Program-made: the position numbers and the translations under genes
The notes under the pieces: model-generated
Told to the model about the DNA's origin: nothing
The model's database searches: none
What the model saw: only the letters and a program-made list of their open reading frames with translations
Assembly: GCF_014193585.1 (NCBI RefSeq)
Contig: NZ_BLXY01000010.1
Span: 62,001-126,000, forward strand
Direction: 5' to 3'
From: Geomonas paludis
Lineage (GTDB): Bacteria > Desulfobacterota > Desulfuromonadia > Geobacterales > Geobacteraceae
DNA: 64,000 bases
Part shown: positions 9,586 to 19,138 of the stretch, one piece after another
Layout of the letters: every line of letters starts with the position of its first letter
How positions within the stretch are numbered: the first letter of the stretch is position 1

Positions 9586-11326
9586 GTCGAGACAGCTGAA
9601 CGGGATCGGCGCCTCCGCCGGGATCGCCATCGGCCAGGTCCGCATCACCGACCGGCGCCGGGTGGCAGTGACCGAGGTGCTGGTGGCCAACGAGGAGATC
9701 CCGGGGGAACTGGACCGGTTCACCAGGGCCATCGAGCGCGCCAAGGGGGAACTGTTCGCCCTGCGTGAGCAACTCACCGCCACCCACGGTCCCGAGCACC
9801 TCTGCGTCATCGACGCCCACCTGATGCTCCTGGACGACACCATGCTGGTCGGCGAGACCACGCAGTACATCGAGCGGCTCGGCATCAACGCCGAGGGGGC
9901 GTTGAAAAGGACCCTGGGGCGCTTCAAGGCCTTCTTCGACGGGGTGGACGACGAGTACCTGCGTGAGCGCGGCAGCGACGTCGAGACCGTGGTCGAACGC
10001 GTGCTGCGGCACATGGTGGGGCAGAAACAGGAGCCCCTGGACAACATCGAGGGGAAGGTGATCGTGGTGGCCCACGACCTCTCCCCGGCCGACATCCTGC
10101 AGATCGACAAGAACAAGGTGATGGGCTTCATCACCGACCTCGGGGGGAAGACCTCCCATTCCTCCATCCTGGCGCGGGCCTTCGAGGTCCCCGCGGTGGT
10201 GGGGTTGGAGCGCGTCACGGCTGAGGTCCGCGAAGGGGACACCCTGATCATCGACGGCGCCACCGGCGTGGTCATCGTCAACCCCGGGGCGGAGGAATTC
10301 AGGGAGTACCTGCAGAAGAAGCAGCGCTACGAGTACGTGGAGCGGGAGCTGCTGAAGCTGCGCGACCTGCCGGCCCAGACCCTGGACGGGCACCGCATGC
10401 GCCTCAAGGGGAACGTGGAGTTCATCGAGGAGGTCGCCTCGGTGCACAAGCACGGCGGCGAGGGGATCGGCCTGTACCGCACCGAGATGCTCTTTTTCAA
10501 CCGCAGCAAGCTCCCCACCGAAGAGGAGCAGTTCGAGGCCTACTCGGCGCTGGTGAAGAAAATGGCGCCGCAGCCGGTGACCATCAGGACCCTCGACATC
10601 GGCGGCGACAAGTGCCTCACCGACCTGGACCTTTCCGACGAGATGAACCCGGCGCTGGGGGTGCGGGCGATCCGCCTCTCGTTGCGCCAGCCCGAGGCCT
10701 TCAAGGCGCAGCTGCGCGCCATCCTGAGGGCGAGCGCCTTCGGGGAGGTGAAGCTCTTCTTCCCCATGGTATCCGGCGTGGCCGAGGTGCGGGCCGCCAA
10801 GGCGATCCTGGATGAGGTGAAGGAGGAGTTGCGCGGCAAGCACGCTTTCGACGAGAAGGTGCAGGTGGGCATCATGATCGAGATTCCGTCCGCCGTGGTC
10901 ATCGCCGACCTCCTGGCGGCGGAGGTCGACTTCTTCAGCGTCGGCACCAACGACCTGATCCAGTACACGCTGGCCATCGACCGCACCAACGAGCACCTCT
11001 CCTCGCTGTTCCAGCCGCTGCACCCGGCCGTGCTCCGCTCGCTGAAGACCATCGTCGACGCAGCCCACAATGCCGGGATCGAGGCCTCCATCTGCGGCGA
11101 GATGGCCGCGGACCCGGAGTACCTCCCCATCCTCCTGGGGCTTGGTTACGACGAGCTGTCCATGAACGCGGTCTCCATCCCGCGGGTCAAGAAGATCCTG
11201 CGTCGCTGCACCGTGCAGGAGGCGCGCGAGGTGGCCCGGAAGGCCCTGAGCTTTGCCACCGCCGCCGAGGCGGACGCCTATTTGAAAGGGGAGATCGCCG
11301 CCCGTTTCTCCGAGAGCTTCGACTAG
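9566..11326 (+). CDS. ptsI: Phosphoenolpyruvate-protein phosphotransferase, enzyme I
   Basis: This is a full-length 586-residue enzyme I. The phospho-histidine motif GGKTSHSSILAR lies near residue 197 and is followed by the PEP-binding TIM-barrel with TLDIGGDK and the C-terminal SICGEMAADP active-site loop. It moves phosphate from PEP to HPr. There is no N-terminal GAF domain, so it is the general rather than the nitrogen (PtsP) form. Its stop shares the tetranucleotide CTAG with the stop of the convergent gene, leaving no room for a terminator between them. Confidence 0.97.
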   Translation: MDSEKSESRQLNGIGASAGIAIGQVRITDRRRVAVTEVLVANEEIPGELDRFTRAIERAKGELFALREQLTATHGPEHLCVIDAHLMLLDDTMLVGETTQYIERLGINAEGALKRTLGRFKAFFDGVDDEYLRERGSDVETVVERVLRHMVGQKQEPLDNIEGKVIVVAHDLSPADILQIDKNKVMGFITDLGGKTSHSSILARAFEVPAVVGLERVTAEVREGDTLIIDGATGVVIVNPGAEEFREYLQKKQRYEYVERELLKLRDLPAQTLDGHRMRLKGNVEFIEEVASVHKHGGEGIGLYRTEMLFFNRSKLPTEEEQFEAYSALVKKMAPQPVTIRTLDIGGDKCLTDLDLSDEMNPALGVRAIRLSLRQPEAFKAQLRAILRASAFGEVKLFFPMVSGVAEVRAAKAILDEVKEELRGKHAFDEKVQVGIMIEIPSAVVIADLLAAEVDFFSVGTNDLIQYTLAIDRTNEHLSSLFQPLHPAVLRSLKTIVDAAHNAGIEASICGEMAADPEYLPILLGLGYDELSMNAVSIPRVKKILRRCTVQEAREVARKALSFATAAEADAYLKGEIAARFSESFD

Positions 11327-12102
11327 GGCTGGGGCTGCCGGGTCAGCGCCTGCAGCGCGAGCTCGACGGCCAGCGCCAGCCGTTTCCCCGCCCTGCGTGA
11401 GTTCCCCGCCAGCCTGATCAATTGTGGAATCAAGTACGGCCGCTTTGCGATGGTCCAGGCCACCCGCCAGGGGACCAGGTGCAGGTCGGCATCGCAGAAT
11501 TCCTCGATGGCAAACCCGAGTTCCTCGTCGGCCGCGTCGCTCACCCCCCGGATCGCCACCAGCGGTATCCCCGCAGACTGTGCCTGTTCCAGTACCGCCG
11601 CCGTCTCCATTTCGAGCAGCGGCAGCGGCGTGCTCCCCCCCAGACGGCTCGCCATCTCGGTCTTGTTCCTGATGCCGCAGGCGGTGATGAAACCTCCGCG
11701 CCGCAACTGCACCCCGACCTTGGCACTGTAGTCCTGCACCAGGGACGCCAGGGCGGCGTCGGGCTGCGGGAGTTCACCCAGGCCCTCCTGGTCCAGACGG
11801 AAGACCCGGTCCGCCAGCACCAGTTCGCCGACCTCCAGGCCGGCCAGGACGGCGCCGCCGAAACCGAAATTGAGGATGGCGCCCGGGGCCGCGTGCCGGA
11901 TCAGCGCCCTGGTCGCCGCCGCGGCCTGAGCCGGTCCCATCCCGGACTCGATCAGGTAGACCAGGCTGCCGTTCACGGGGAAGCGGTACAGGTTGCGCCC
12001 GTCGATGTTGCCCCGGGCGTATCCCTTTATGCGCGCCAGCACCGGCGCAATCTCCTGGGGCATGGCAGCGACCACACCCAGGCTTTTGTTTTCCTTGGCC
12101 AT
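11323..12102 (-). CDS. hpnG: Nucleoside phosphorylase family protein, probable hopanoid HpnG
   Basis: The 259-residue protein belongs to the PNP/MTA-SAH nucleosidase fold: start GVVAAMPQEIAPV, glycine-rich LNFGFGGAV, and the active-site run LEMETAAVLEQA followed by IRGVSDAADEE. HpnG removes adenine from adenosylhopane on the way to bacteriohopanetetrol. I infer that role from the divergent neighbour hpnJ and from the extra basic C-terminal tail (AWTIAKRPYLIPQL), which ordinary MTA/SAH nucleosidases lack. An unrelated nucleosidase role such as futalosine cleavage is possible. GGGAGA precedes the ATG at 12102. Confidence 0.65.
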   Translation of the reverse strand: MAKENKSLGVVAAMPQEIAPVLARIKGYARGNIDGRNLYRFPVNGSLVYLIESGMGPAQAAAATRALIRHAAPGAILNFGFGGAVLAGLEVGELVLADRVFRLDQEGLGELPQPDAALASLVQDYSAKVGVQLRRGGFITACGIRNKTEMASRLGGSTPLPLLEMETAAVLEQAQSAGIPLVAIRGVSDAADEELGFAIEEFCDADLHLVPWRVAWTIAKRPYLIPQLIRLAGNSRRAGKRLALAVELALQALTRQPQP

Positions 12103-12184
12103 TTTGGTTCTCCCTTACGAGCGGTCACTTTATCAGAGGGGAGCCGCCACCGCAACGCTTTCCCGGGCTTAGGGGCGGTTCACC

Positions 12185-12213
12185 TTGACAAAAGGTGGCC
12201 GCCGTCTTATAGT
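12185..12213 (+). promoter_or_regulatory. Sigma-70-type promoter of hpnJ
   Basis: A perfect TTGACA (12185-12190) and TATAGT (12208-12213) are 17 bases apart. The hpnJ ATG lies about 40 bases after the predicted start, with GGAGGGG as ribosome binding site. Confidence 0.75.
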
Positions 12214-12257
12214 CAGGCTTCTTTTTTTGGTGTGACGCTATTAATCTGGAGGGGTGT

Positions 12258-13679
<1,422 letters not shown>

Positions 13680-13683
13680 TCGG

Positions 13684-13781
13684 TCCTCCCTCCCCCGGAG
13701 GGGGAGGGGCGGGGAGGGGGAGGGGCATTGCTGCCTGATTTCCCCCCTCCCGACCTCCCCCCTCCAGGGGGAGGAGATGAT
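13684..13781. repeat. GC-rich inverted repeat between hpnJ and hpnK
   Basis: Runs of CCTCCCTCCCCC / GGGGGAGGGG and CCCCCTCCAGGGGGAGG fill the 110-base gap. They belong to the same CTCCCC-type palindromic family seen near 35040, 41140 and 62300. They would form strong stem-loops in an hpnJ-hpnK transcript. Confidence 0.7.
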
Positions 13782-13789
13782 AGGTTCTT

Positions 13790-14656
13790 ATGAAAGAGAT
13801 AATCCTGAACGCCGACGACTTCGGCCTGAGCGCCGGGGCCAACCGCGGCATCATCAAGGCCTGGCAGGAAGGGATGCTCACCAGCACCTCCCTCATGGTG
13901 GGGGGCGACGCCTTCGAGGAGGCGGCCGCCTTCGCGCGTGCCAACCCGGCCCTGCAGGTGGGGCTGCACCTCACCCTGGTCCAGGGGAGCGCGGTCCTGC
14001 CACAGCAGGGGCTGCCGGCGCTGACCGACGCAGGGGGGGAGTTCACCGACGACCCGGTGCTGGCCGGGATGCGCTACTTCTTCCTCAAGGGACTCAGGAA
14101 AAAACTGCGCCTGGAGATCGACGCGCAACTGGCCAGGTGCCGGGACGCCGGCGTCGAGCTGTCCCACGTCGACGGCCACCTCAACATCCACATGCACCCG
14201 GTGGTGTTCGATATCCTCTGCGAGCTGATGCCCGGTTACGGCATCAAAAGCTTTCGCCTCACCAGGGAGAACCTGCCGGCGAACCTCGCCCTGGACCGGA
14301 CGCGGCTGGTCGGGAAGTGCGCCGACGCGTTCATCTTCGCCCGCCTGGCCGACCGTTGTCGTCCCCGGTTGGAGCGGCTCGGCATCCGCTACGCGCGCGA
14401 GGTGAAGGGGCTGCTCAGTTCCGGGCACATGACCGAGGCCTACCTGCTACGGGCACTGGACGGGGTAGGGGAAGGGCTCACCGAGATCTACTTCCATCCC
14501 GGCTGTCATCCCTGTGCCACGCTCGCGCGCCGTATGCCGGATTACCAGCACGAGGCGGAACTGGCGGCTCTGACCAGCCCCCGTGTGAGGGAGAAACTGG
14601 CGGCAGGCGGCATCAGATTGAGAAACTATCGCGGAGAGGAAAAGACGTATGTTTAA
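13790..14656 (+). CDS. hpnK: Hopanoid biosynthesis deacetylase HpnK (YdjC/ChbG family)
   Basis: The 288-residue protein has the YdjC-family metal-binding pattern: NADDFGLSAGANRGI at residues 5-19 (metal-binding Asp pair) and SHVDGHLNIHMHP near residue 125 with the histidines. HpnK is proposed to remove the N-acetyl group from the GlcNAc headgroup of bacteriohopanetetrol, giving the substrate of HpnJ. ATG 13790 lies just after a purine-rich GGGGGAGGAGATG stretch. The 3' end overlaps the next gene by eight bases, which argues for a shared function. Confidence 0.85.
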   Translation: MKEIILNADDFGLSAGANRGIIKAWQEGMLTSTSLMVGGDAFEEAAAFARANPALQVGLHLTLVQGSAVLPQQGLPALTDAGGEFTDDPVLAGMRYFFLKGLRKKLRLEIDAQLARCRDAGVELSHVDGHLNIHMHPVVFDILCELMPGYGIKSFRLTRENLPANLALDRTRLVGKCADAFIFARLADRCRPRLERLGIRYAREVKGLLSSGHMTEAYLLRALDGVGEGLTEIYFHPGCHPCATLARRMPDYQHEAELAALTSPRVREKLAAGGIRLRNYRGEEKTYV

Positions 14657-15029
14657 GACCGTAGTGGTCATGCTGGTGGCGGTCACGGCTGGCACCATAG
14701 GGGACCTGCTGCTGGCCAGCGGCATGAAGGAACTGGGCGACATCTCCACCATGAACCTGAGGGGGATCATGAGGGTCGCCGTGCAGGCGCTCACCACCCC
14801 CAAGCTGGTGTTCGGCACGGCGATGCTGGCCGTTTTCTTCTTTCTCTGGCTCGCCGTCCTCTCCTGGGAGGACCTGTCGGTGGCCCTACCCATGCAGGCC
14901 CTGAACTACATACTGGTCGCCTTCCTGTCCCAGTACTTCCTGCAAGAGGTGGTGAGCCCGATGCGCTGGGCGGGGACCGTGCTGGTCGCGGTCGGCGTAA
15001 TCATGATCACCAAGAGCAGCGGGGCGTAA
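14649..15029 (+). CDS. Small EamA/DMT-type membrane protein
   Basis: This 126-residue protein has four predicted membrane spans (about 3-23, 52-75, 78-98 and 100-121). It ends with the half-EamA pattern SPMRWAGTVLVAVGVIMIT. Its size matches the small multidrug resistance and ArnE/ArnF-like halves of the drug/metabolite transporter superfamily. Because it overlaps hpnK, a role in moving a hopanoid headgroup or its sugar carrier across the membrane is a reasonable inference, but nothing in the sequence fixes the substrate. A protein this small would have to work as a dimer. Confidence 0.75.
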   Translation: MFKTVVVMLVAVTAGTIGDLLLASGMKELGDISTMNLRGIMRVAVQALTTPKLVFGTAMLAVFFFLWLAVLSWEDLSVALPMQALNYILVAFLSQYFLQEVVSPMRWAGTVLVAVGVIMITKSSGA

Positions 15030-15114
15030 CCCTTCGTATCGCCCCCCATCCCCTCGCCCCACGACAACTTTCCCCGTCGACCGCCCAGATTCCGACCGTG
15101 CCGCGTGTGAAACG

Positions 15115-15136
15115 CCTAATATTAGGTAATACCTAA
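15115..15136. promoter_or_regulatory. Overlapping palindromes, possible operator
   Basis: CCTAATATTAGG (15115-15126) is a perfect 12-base palindrome. It overlaps TTAGGTAATACCTAA (15122-15136), a second perfect dyad. The pair sits about 40 bases before the DUF3108 gene, the distance expected of an operator for a dimeric repressor. Confidence 0.5.
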
Positions 15137-15176
15137 CCTTTTTCTCTTGAAAAAAAATATCGCGAGGGGCTAATCT

Positions 15177-15938
15177 GTGGACATGAAAATTTCAGCCTTA
15201 TTGTCCTTTTTCGCACTTTTGATACTTTCCGCCCTTCCTGCCCATGCCATGAGCCCCAACGAGAAGCTGGTCTACGACGTCAGTTGGACCGGCATCAAGG
15301 CGGGGACCACCACCCAGGAACTCAGCACCAAGGGAAGCGAACTCCACATCGTCACCACCACCCGCTCCACGCCGTGGCTGGACACCTTCTTCCGGGTGGA
15401 GGACCGTGCCGAGTCCGTGGTGGTGCGCGGCAGCGGCGACCGCTTCGGTTTCCCCAGGTACTTCCGCAACAAGATCAGCGAGGGAAACCACCGGCGCTTG
15501 AAGGAGGCCAGGTTCGACCAGCAGAAGCTCAAGGTAGAGTCGAAGGACCTCCTGCACAAGACCCAGCGCGTCGACGACATCAGCGCCACCACCTATGATC
15601 CTCTTTCCATCGTGTACTACGTCCGTACCCTCGACCTGGTCCCCGGTCGTTCCTTGTTCGTGGACATCTACGACTGCAAGAAGCTGTGGAACACCGAGGT
15701 GAAGGTGCTCAGGCGGGAGGAGGTCGAGACGCCGGTGGGGCGCTTCAAGACCATCGTGGTGCAGCCCATGATGAAGGCTGACGGGTTCTTCGCCCGGACC
15801 GGCGACGTCAAAGTCTGGCTCACCGATGACGCACTCAAGATACCGGTGATGGTCTCGACCAAGGTGAAGATAGGCAAGATAAAGGCCGTCCTTACCGGCG
15901 GCAGTTACTGGCCGCAGACGGCCACAAAGGCAGATTAA
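15177..15938 (+). CDS. DUF3108 family secreted protein
   Basis: The protein has 253 residues from GTG 15177; ATG 15183 is the alternative. GAGGGG at 15164-15169 is spaced better for the GTG. A signal peptide (MKISALLSFFALLILSALPAHA) precedes a DUF3108-like domain with EKLVYDVSWTGIKAGT, YDPLSIVYYVR and a conserved VPVGRFKT-like segment (ETPVGRFKTIVV). The family is periplasmic or outer-membrane associated and of unknown function. It stands alone, with palindromes upstream and a hexamer array starting at its stop codon, so it is probably an independent transcription unit. Confidence 0.8.
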   Translation: MDMKISALLSFFALLILSALPAHAMSPNEKLVYDVSWTGIKAGTTTQELSTKGSELHIVTTTRSTPWLDTFFRVEDRAESVVVRGSGDRFGFPRYFRNKISEGNHRRLKEARFDQQKLKVESKDLLHKTQRVDDISATTYDPLSIVYYVRTLDLVPGRSLFVDIYDCKKLWNTEVKVLRREEVETPVGRFKTIVVQPMMKADGFFARTGDVKVWLTDDALKIPVMVSTKVKIGKIKAVLTGGSYWPQTATKAD

Positions 15939-16128
15939 GACTAAGACTAAGATTAAGATTAAGATTAAGATTAAGGTTAAGGTTAAGGTTGAGAAAAAGA
16001 GAGAGGCAAGGCGCCAATGGCCCTTGCCTCTCTTTGTTGCTGCTTCCGACTATATCCTTGCCTGATTAGCGAATGCCGGATTGGGCACCCTTAGTCTTAA
16101 TCTCAGTCTTAATCTCAATCTTTATCTG
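15936..16128. repeat. Inverted pair of hexamer arrays bracketing a terminator
   Basis: From the stop codon of the DUF3108 gene to about 15990 the plus strand reads as GACTAA/GATTAA/GGTTAA hexamers. From about 16090 to 16128 the same hexamers occur on the minus strand, starting directly after the asnS stop. The arms flank the hairpin at 16000-16033. Confidence 0.85.
16000..16033. terminator. Bidirectional terminator between convergent genes
   Basis: AGAGAGGCAAGG (16000-16011) pairs with CCTTGCCTCTCT (16022-16033). On the plus strand it is followed by TTGTTGC; on the minus strand by CTTTTTCTC. It serves both the DUF3108 gene and asnS. Confidence 0.8.
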
Positions 16129-16131
16129 TCT

Positions 16132-17517
<1,386 letters not shown>

Positions 17518-17588
17518 GTGAACGACCCCACTGGTGGATTTTAATGCATCACTTATAGCATAGAGGGGTGGGCTCGGCAAAAGCATAG

Positions 17589-17616
17589 TTGACAGTCGGG
17601 GGGGCTCTCGTATAAC
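17589..17616 (+). promoter_or_regulatory. Promoter of the PDZ-glutaredoxin pair
   Basis: A perfect TTGACA (17589-17594) and TATAAC (17611-17616) are 16 bases apart. The -10 ends only ten bases before the ATG at 17627, which predicts a leader of about five bases or fewer. Confidence 0.7.
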
Positions 17617-17626
17617 TTCACTGGCC

Positions 17627-17989
17627 ATGATCAAGACCCTGTGCGCCATACTGCTCTTCGCCCTGTTGACCGTCCCGGCCTACGCTCAGAGCGCCGCCCT
17701 CTTCGGCGGGGTGGGTATCGACGGCGTGCCTCGGGCCGACGGCACCATCGTGGTGCGGCAACTGGTGGCAGGGGGACCGGCCCATCTGGCCGGGATCAAG
17801 GCCGGCGACATCATCACCCAGGTCGACGGCACCCCGACCGCGGGCAGCGACTTCAAGTTCATCGTCGAGCGGCGCCTGCGCGGGCGCGCCGGGACCCCGG
17901 TCCTGATCCTGGTGCGGCGACCGGGCAACCCGAAGACACTCACGTTCAAGATGGTCCGCCGGCAGCTCAAGGTCGGCGCCGCCAAATAA
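17627..17989 (+). CDS. Secreted single PDZ-domain protein
   Basis: The 120-residue product has a signal peptide (MIKTLCAILLFALLTVPAYA). The rest is a single PDZ domain: carboxylate loop region GVGIDGVP, then GGPAHLAGIKAGDIITQVDGTP, typical of HtrA/DegP-type PDZ folds. No protease or other catalytic domain is attached. It may be a periplasmic adaptor or anti-substrate factor. No Shine-Dalgarno sequence precedes the ATG and the promoter abuts it. The glutaredoxin-like gene follows after 20 bases and is probably in the same transcript. Confidence 0.75.
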   Translation: MIKTLCAILLFALLTVPAYAQSAALFGGVGIDGVPRADGTIVVRQLVAGGPAHLAGIKAGDIITQVDGTPTAGSDFKFIVERRLRGRAGTPVLILVRRPGNPKTLTFKMVRRQLKVGAAK

Positions 17990-18009
17990 GAAGCAAAGGG
18001 GGAGTGAAC

Positions 18010-18378
18010 ATGCGCATCCTGTTGACCGCAATACTGGCCGTTTCCCTGTTGGCCCCGGCCGCCGGGGTCGGCGCCGAGCAACTCCCGCAGAGCCCGCTGG
18101 GCAGTCACAGCGTGCAGACCAAGTATCCCAAGATCGTCCTCTTCTCCACCTCCTGGTGCCCCCACTGCCGGGCCGCCAAGGAATACTTCACCAGGAACAA
18201 CATCCCGTTCATCAACCGGGACGTTGAAATCGACAGTGCCGCTATGGAATTAGTCACCGGCAAGTACAAGAGCCAGGGTGTTCCGGTCATCGTGATCGGT
18301 GAGGATGCCAAGGTGCTGAAGGGGTTCGACGAGAAGCGTTTCGAGAAGGCGCTGGACGAGGTACGTAAGAAGAAATAA
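18010..18378 (+). CDS. Secreted glutaredoxin-like protein
   Basis: The 122-residue protein has an N-terminal signal peptide (about residues 1-22) and a glutaredoxin/thioredoxin fold. The redox motif CPHC lies in STSWCPHCRAAKEYF near residue 52, and the cis-proline loop QGVPVIVIG follows. Being exported sets it apart from ordinary cytoplasmic glutaredoxins; it could act in periplasmic disulfide or cytochrome c thiol chemistry, which is inference. GGGGGAGTGAAC precedes the ATG. A clear terminator follows at 18404-18430. Confidence 0.82.
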   Translation: MRILLTAILAVSLLAPAAGVGAEQLPQSPLGSHSVQTKYPKIVLFSTSWCPHCRAAKEYFTRNNIPFINRDVEIDSAAMELVTGKYKSQGVPVIVIGEDAKVLKGFDEKRFEKALDEVRKKK

Positions 18379-18403
18379 ACGGCCCACATCAACCGTCGGT
18401 AAG

Positions 18404-18430
18404 AGGGGAGCAATCATCGATTGCTCCCCT
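18404..18430 (+). terminator. Rho-independent terminator
   Basis: AGGGGAGCAAT (18404-18414) pairs perfectly with ATTGCTCCCCT (18420-18430) around the loop CATCG and is followed by TTTG. Confidence 0.9.
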
Positions 18431-18538
18431 TTTGTTATGCGCGCCGGCGCGGGTTGGGCTTCCTGCTCCCGAATAGCGGCACTTTCTTGTCTCGTTATCG
18501 ATTCAGATCGACAAGGTTGAGCCTTTGGCGTCGGAACT

Positions 18539-19112
18539 AAATTGAAAACGCAAAAGGTTGAGCCCCCGGTATCGTGAGTAAATTGAAAACGCAAAAGGTT
18601 GAGCCCCCGGTATCGTGAGTAAATTGAAAACGCCGAAGGTTGAGCCTCCGGCATCGTGAGTAAATTGAAAATGCCGAAGGTTGAGCCTCCGGCGTCGTGA
18701 GTAAATTGAAAACGCCGAAGGTTGAACCTCTGGCGTCGTGAGAAAATTGAAAACGTCGAAGGTTGAGCCTCCGGCGTCGTGAGTAAATTGAAAACGTCGA
18801 AGGTTGAACCTCCGGCGTCGGAACTAAATTGAAAACGCCAAAGGTTGAGCCTCCGGCGTCGTGAGTAAATTGAAAACGCCGAAGGTTGAACCTCCGGCGT
18901 CGGGAGTAAATTGAAAACGCCAAAGGTTGAACCTCCGGCGTCGTGAGTAAATTGAAAACGCCAAAGGTTGAGCCTCCGGCGTCGGGAGTAAATTGAAAAC
19001 GCCGAAGGTCGAACCTCCGGCATCGGGAGTAAATTGAAAACGCCGAAGGTTGAGCCTCCGGCGGCGTGAGTAATTTGAAAACGCAAAAGGCTGAGCCCCC
19101 AGCATCGTGAGT
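18539..19112. repeat. Fourteen tandem 41-bp repeats
   Basis: Fourteen uninterrupted units of exactly 41 bases run from 18539 to 19112, each starting AAATTGAAAACGC. A degenerate partial copy precedes at about 18500-18538. Units differ at a few positions (AAGGTTGAG/AAGGTTGAA, CCTCCGGCG/CCCCCGGTA, GTGAGT/GGGAGT). Within each, CGCCGAAGG and CCTCCGGCG form an imperfect stem with a five-base loop. Because 41 is not a multiple of three, the open frames through it are by-products of the repetition. Together with the terminator at 18404 it fills the 760-base gap between the glutaredoxin-like gene and the chemoreceptor; no gene is seen. Confidence 0.97.
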
Positions 19113-19138
19113 AAATTTACCCACCATTCTACCCAGTC

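Noticed and set aside
18539-19112. CRISPR array
   Set aside because: The units are contiguous with no unique spacers, and no cas genes are nearby.
18250-19127. Open frames across the 41-bp repeats (repeated RRRRFNLRRFQFTHDAGG)
   Set aside because: The 41-base period rotates through all three frames, producing the same short peptide in each. There is no start context, and the frames overlap the glutaredoxin-like gene and terminator.
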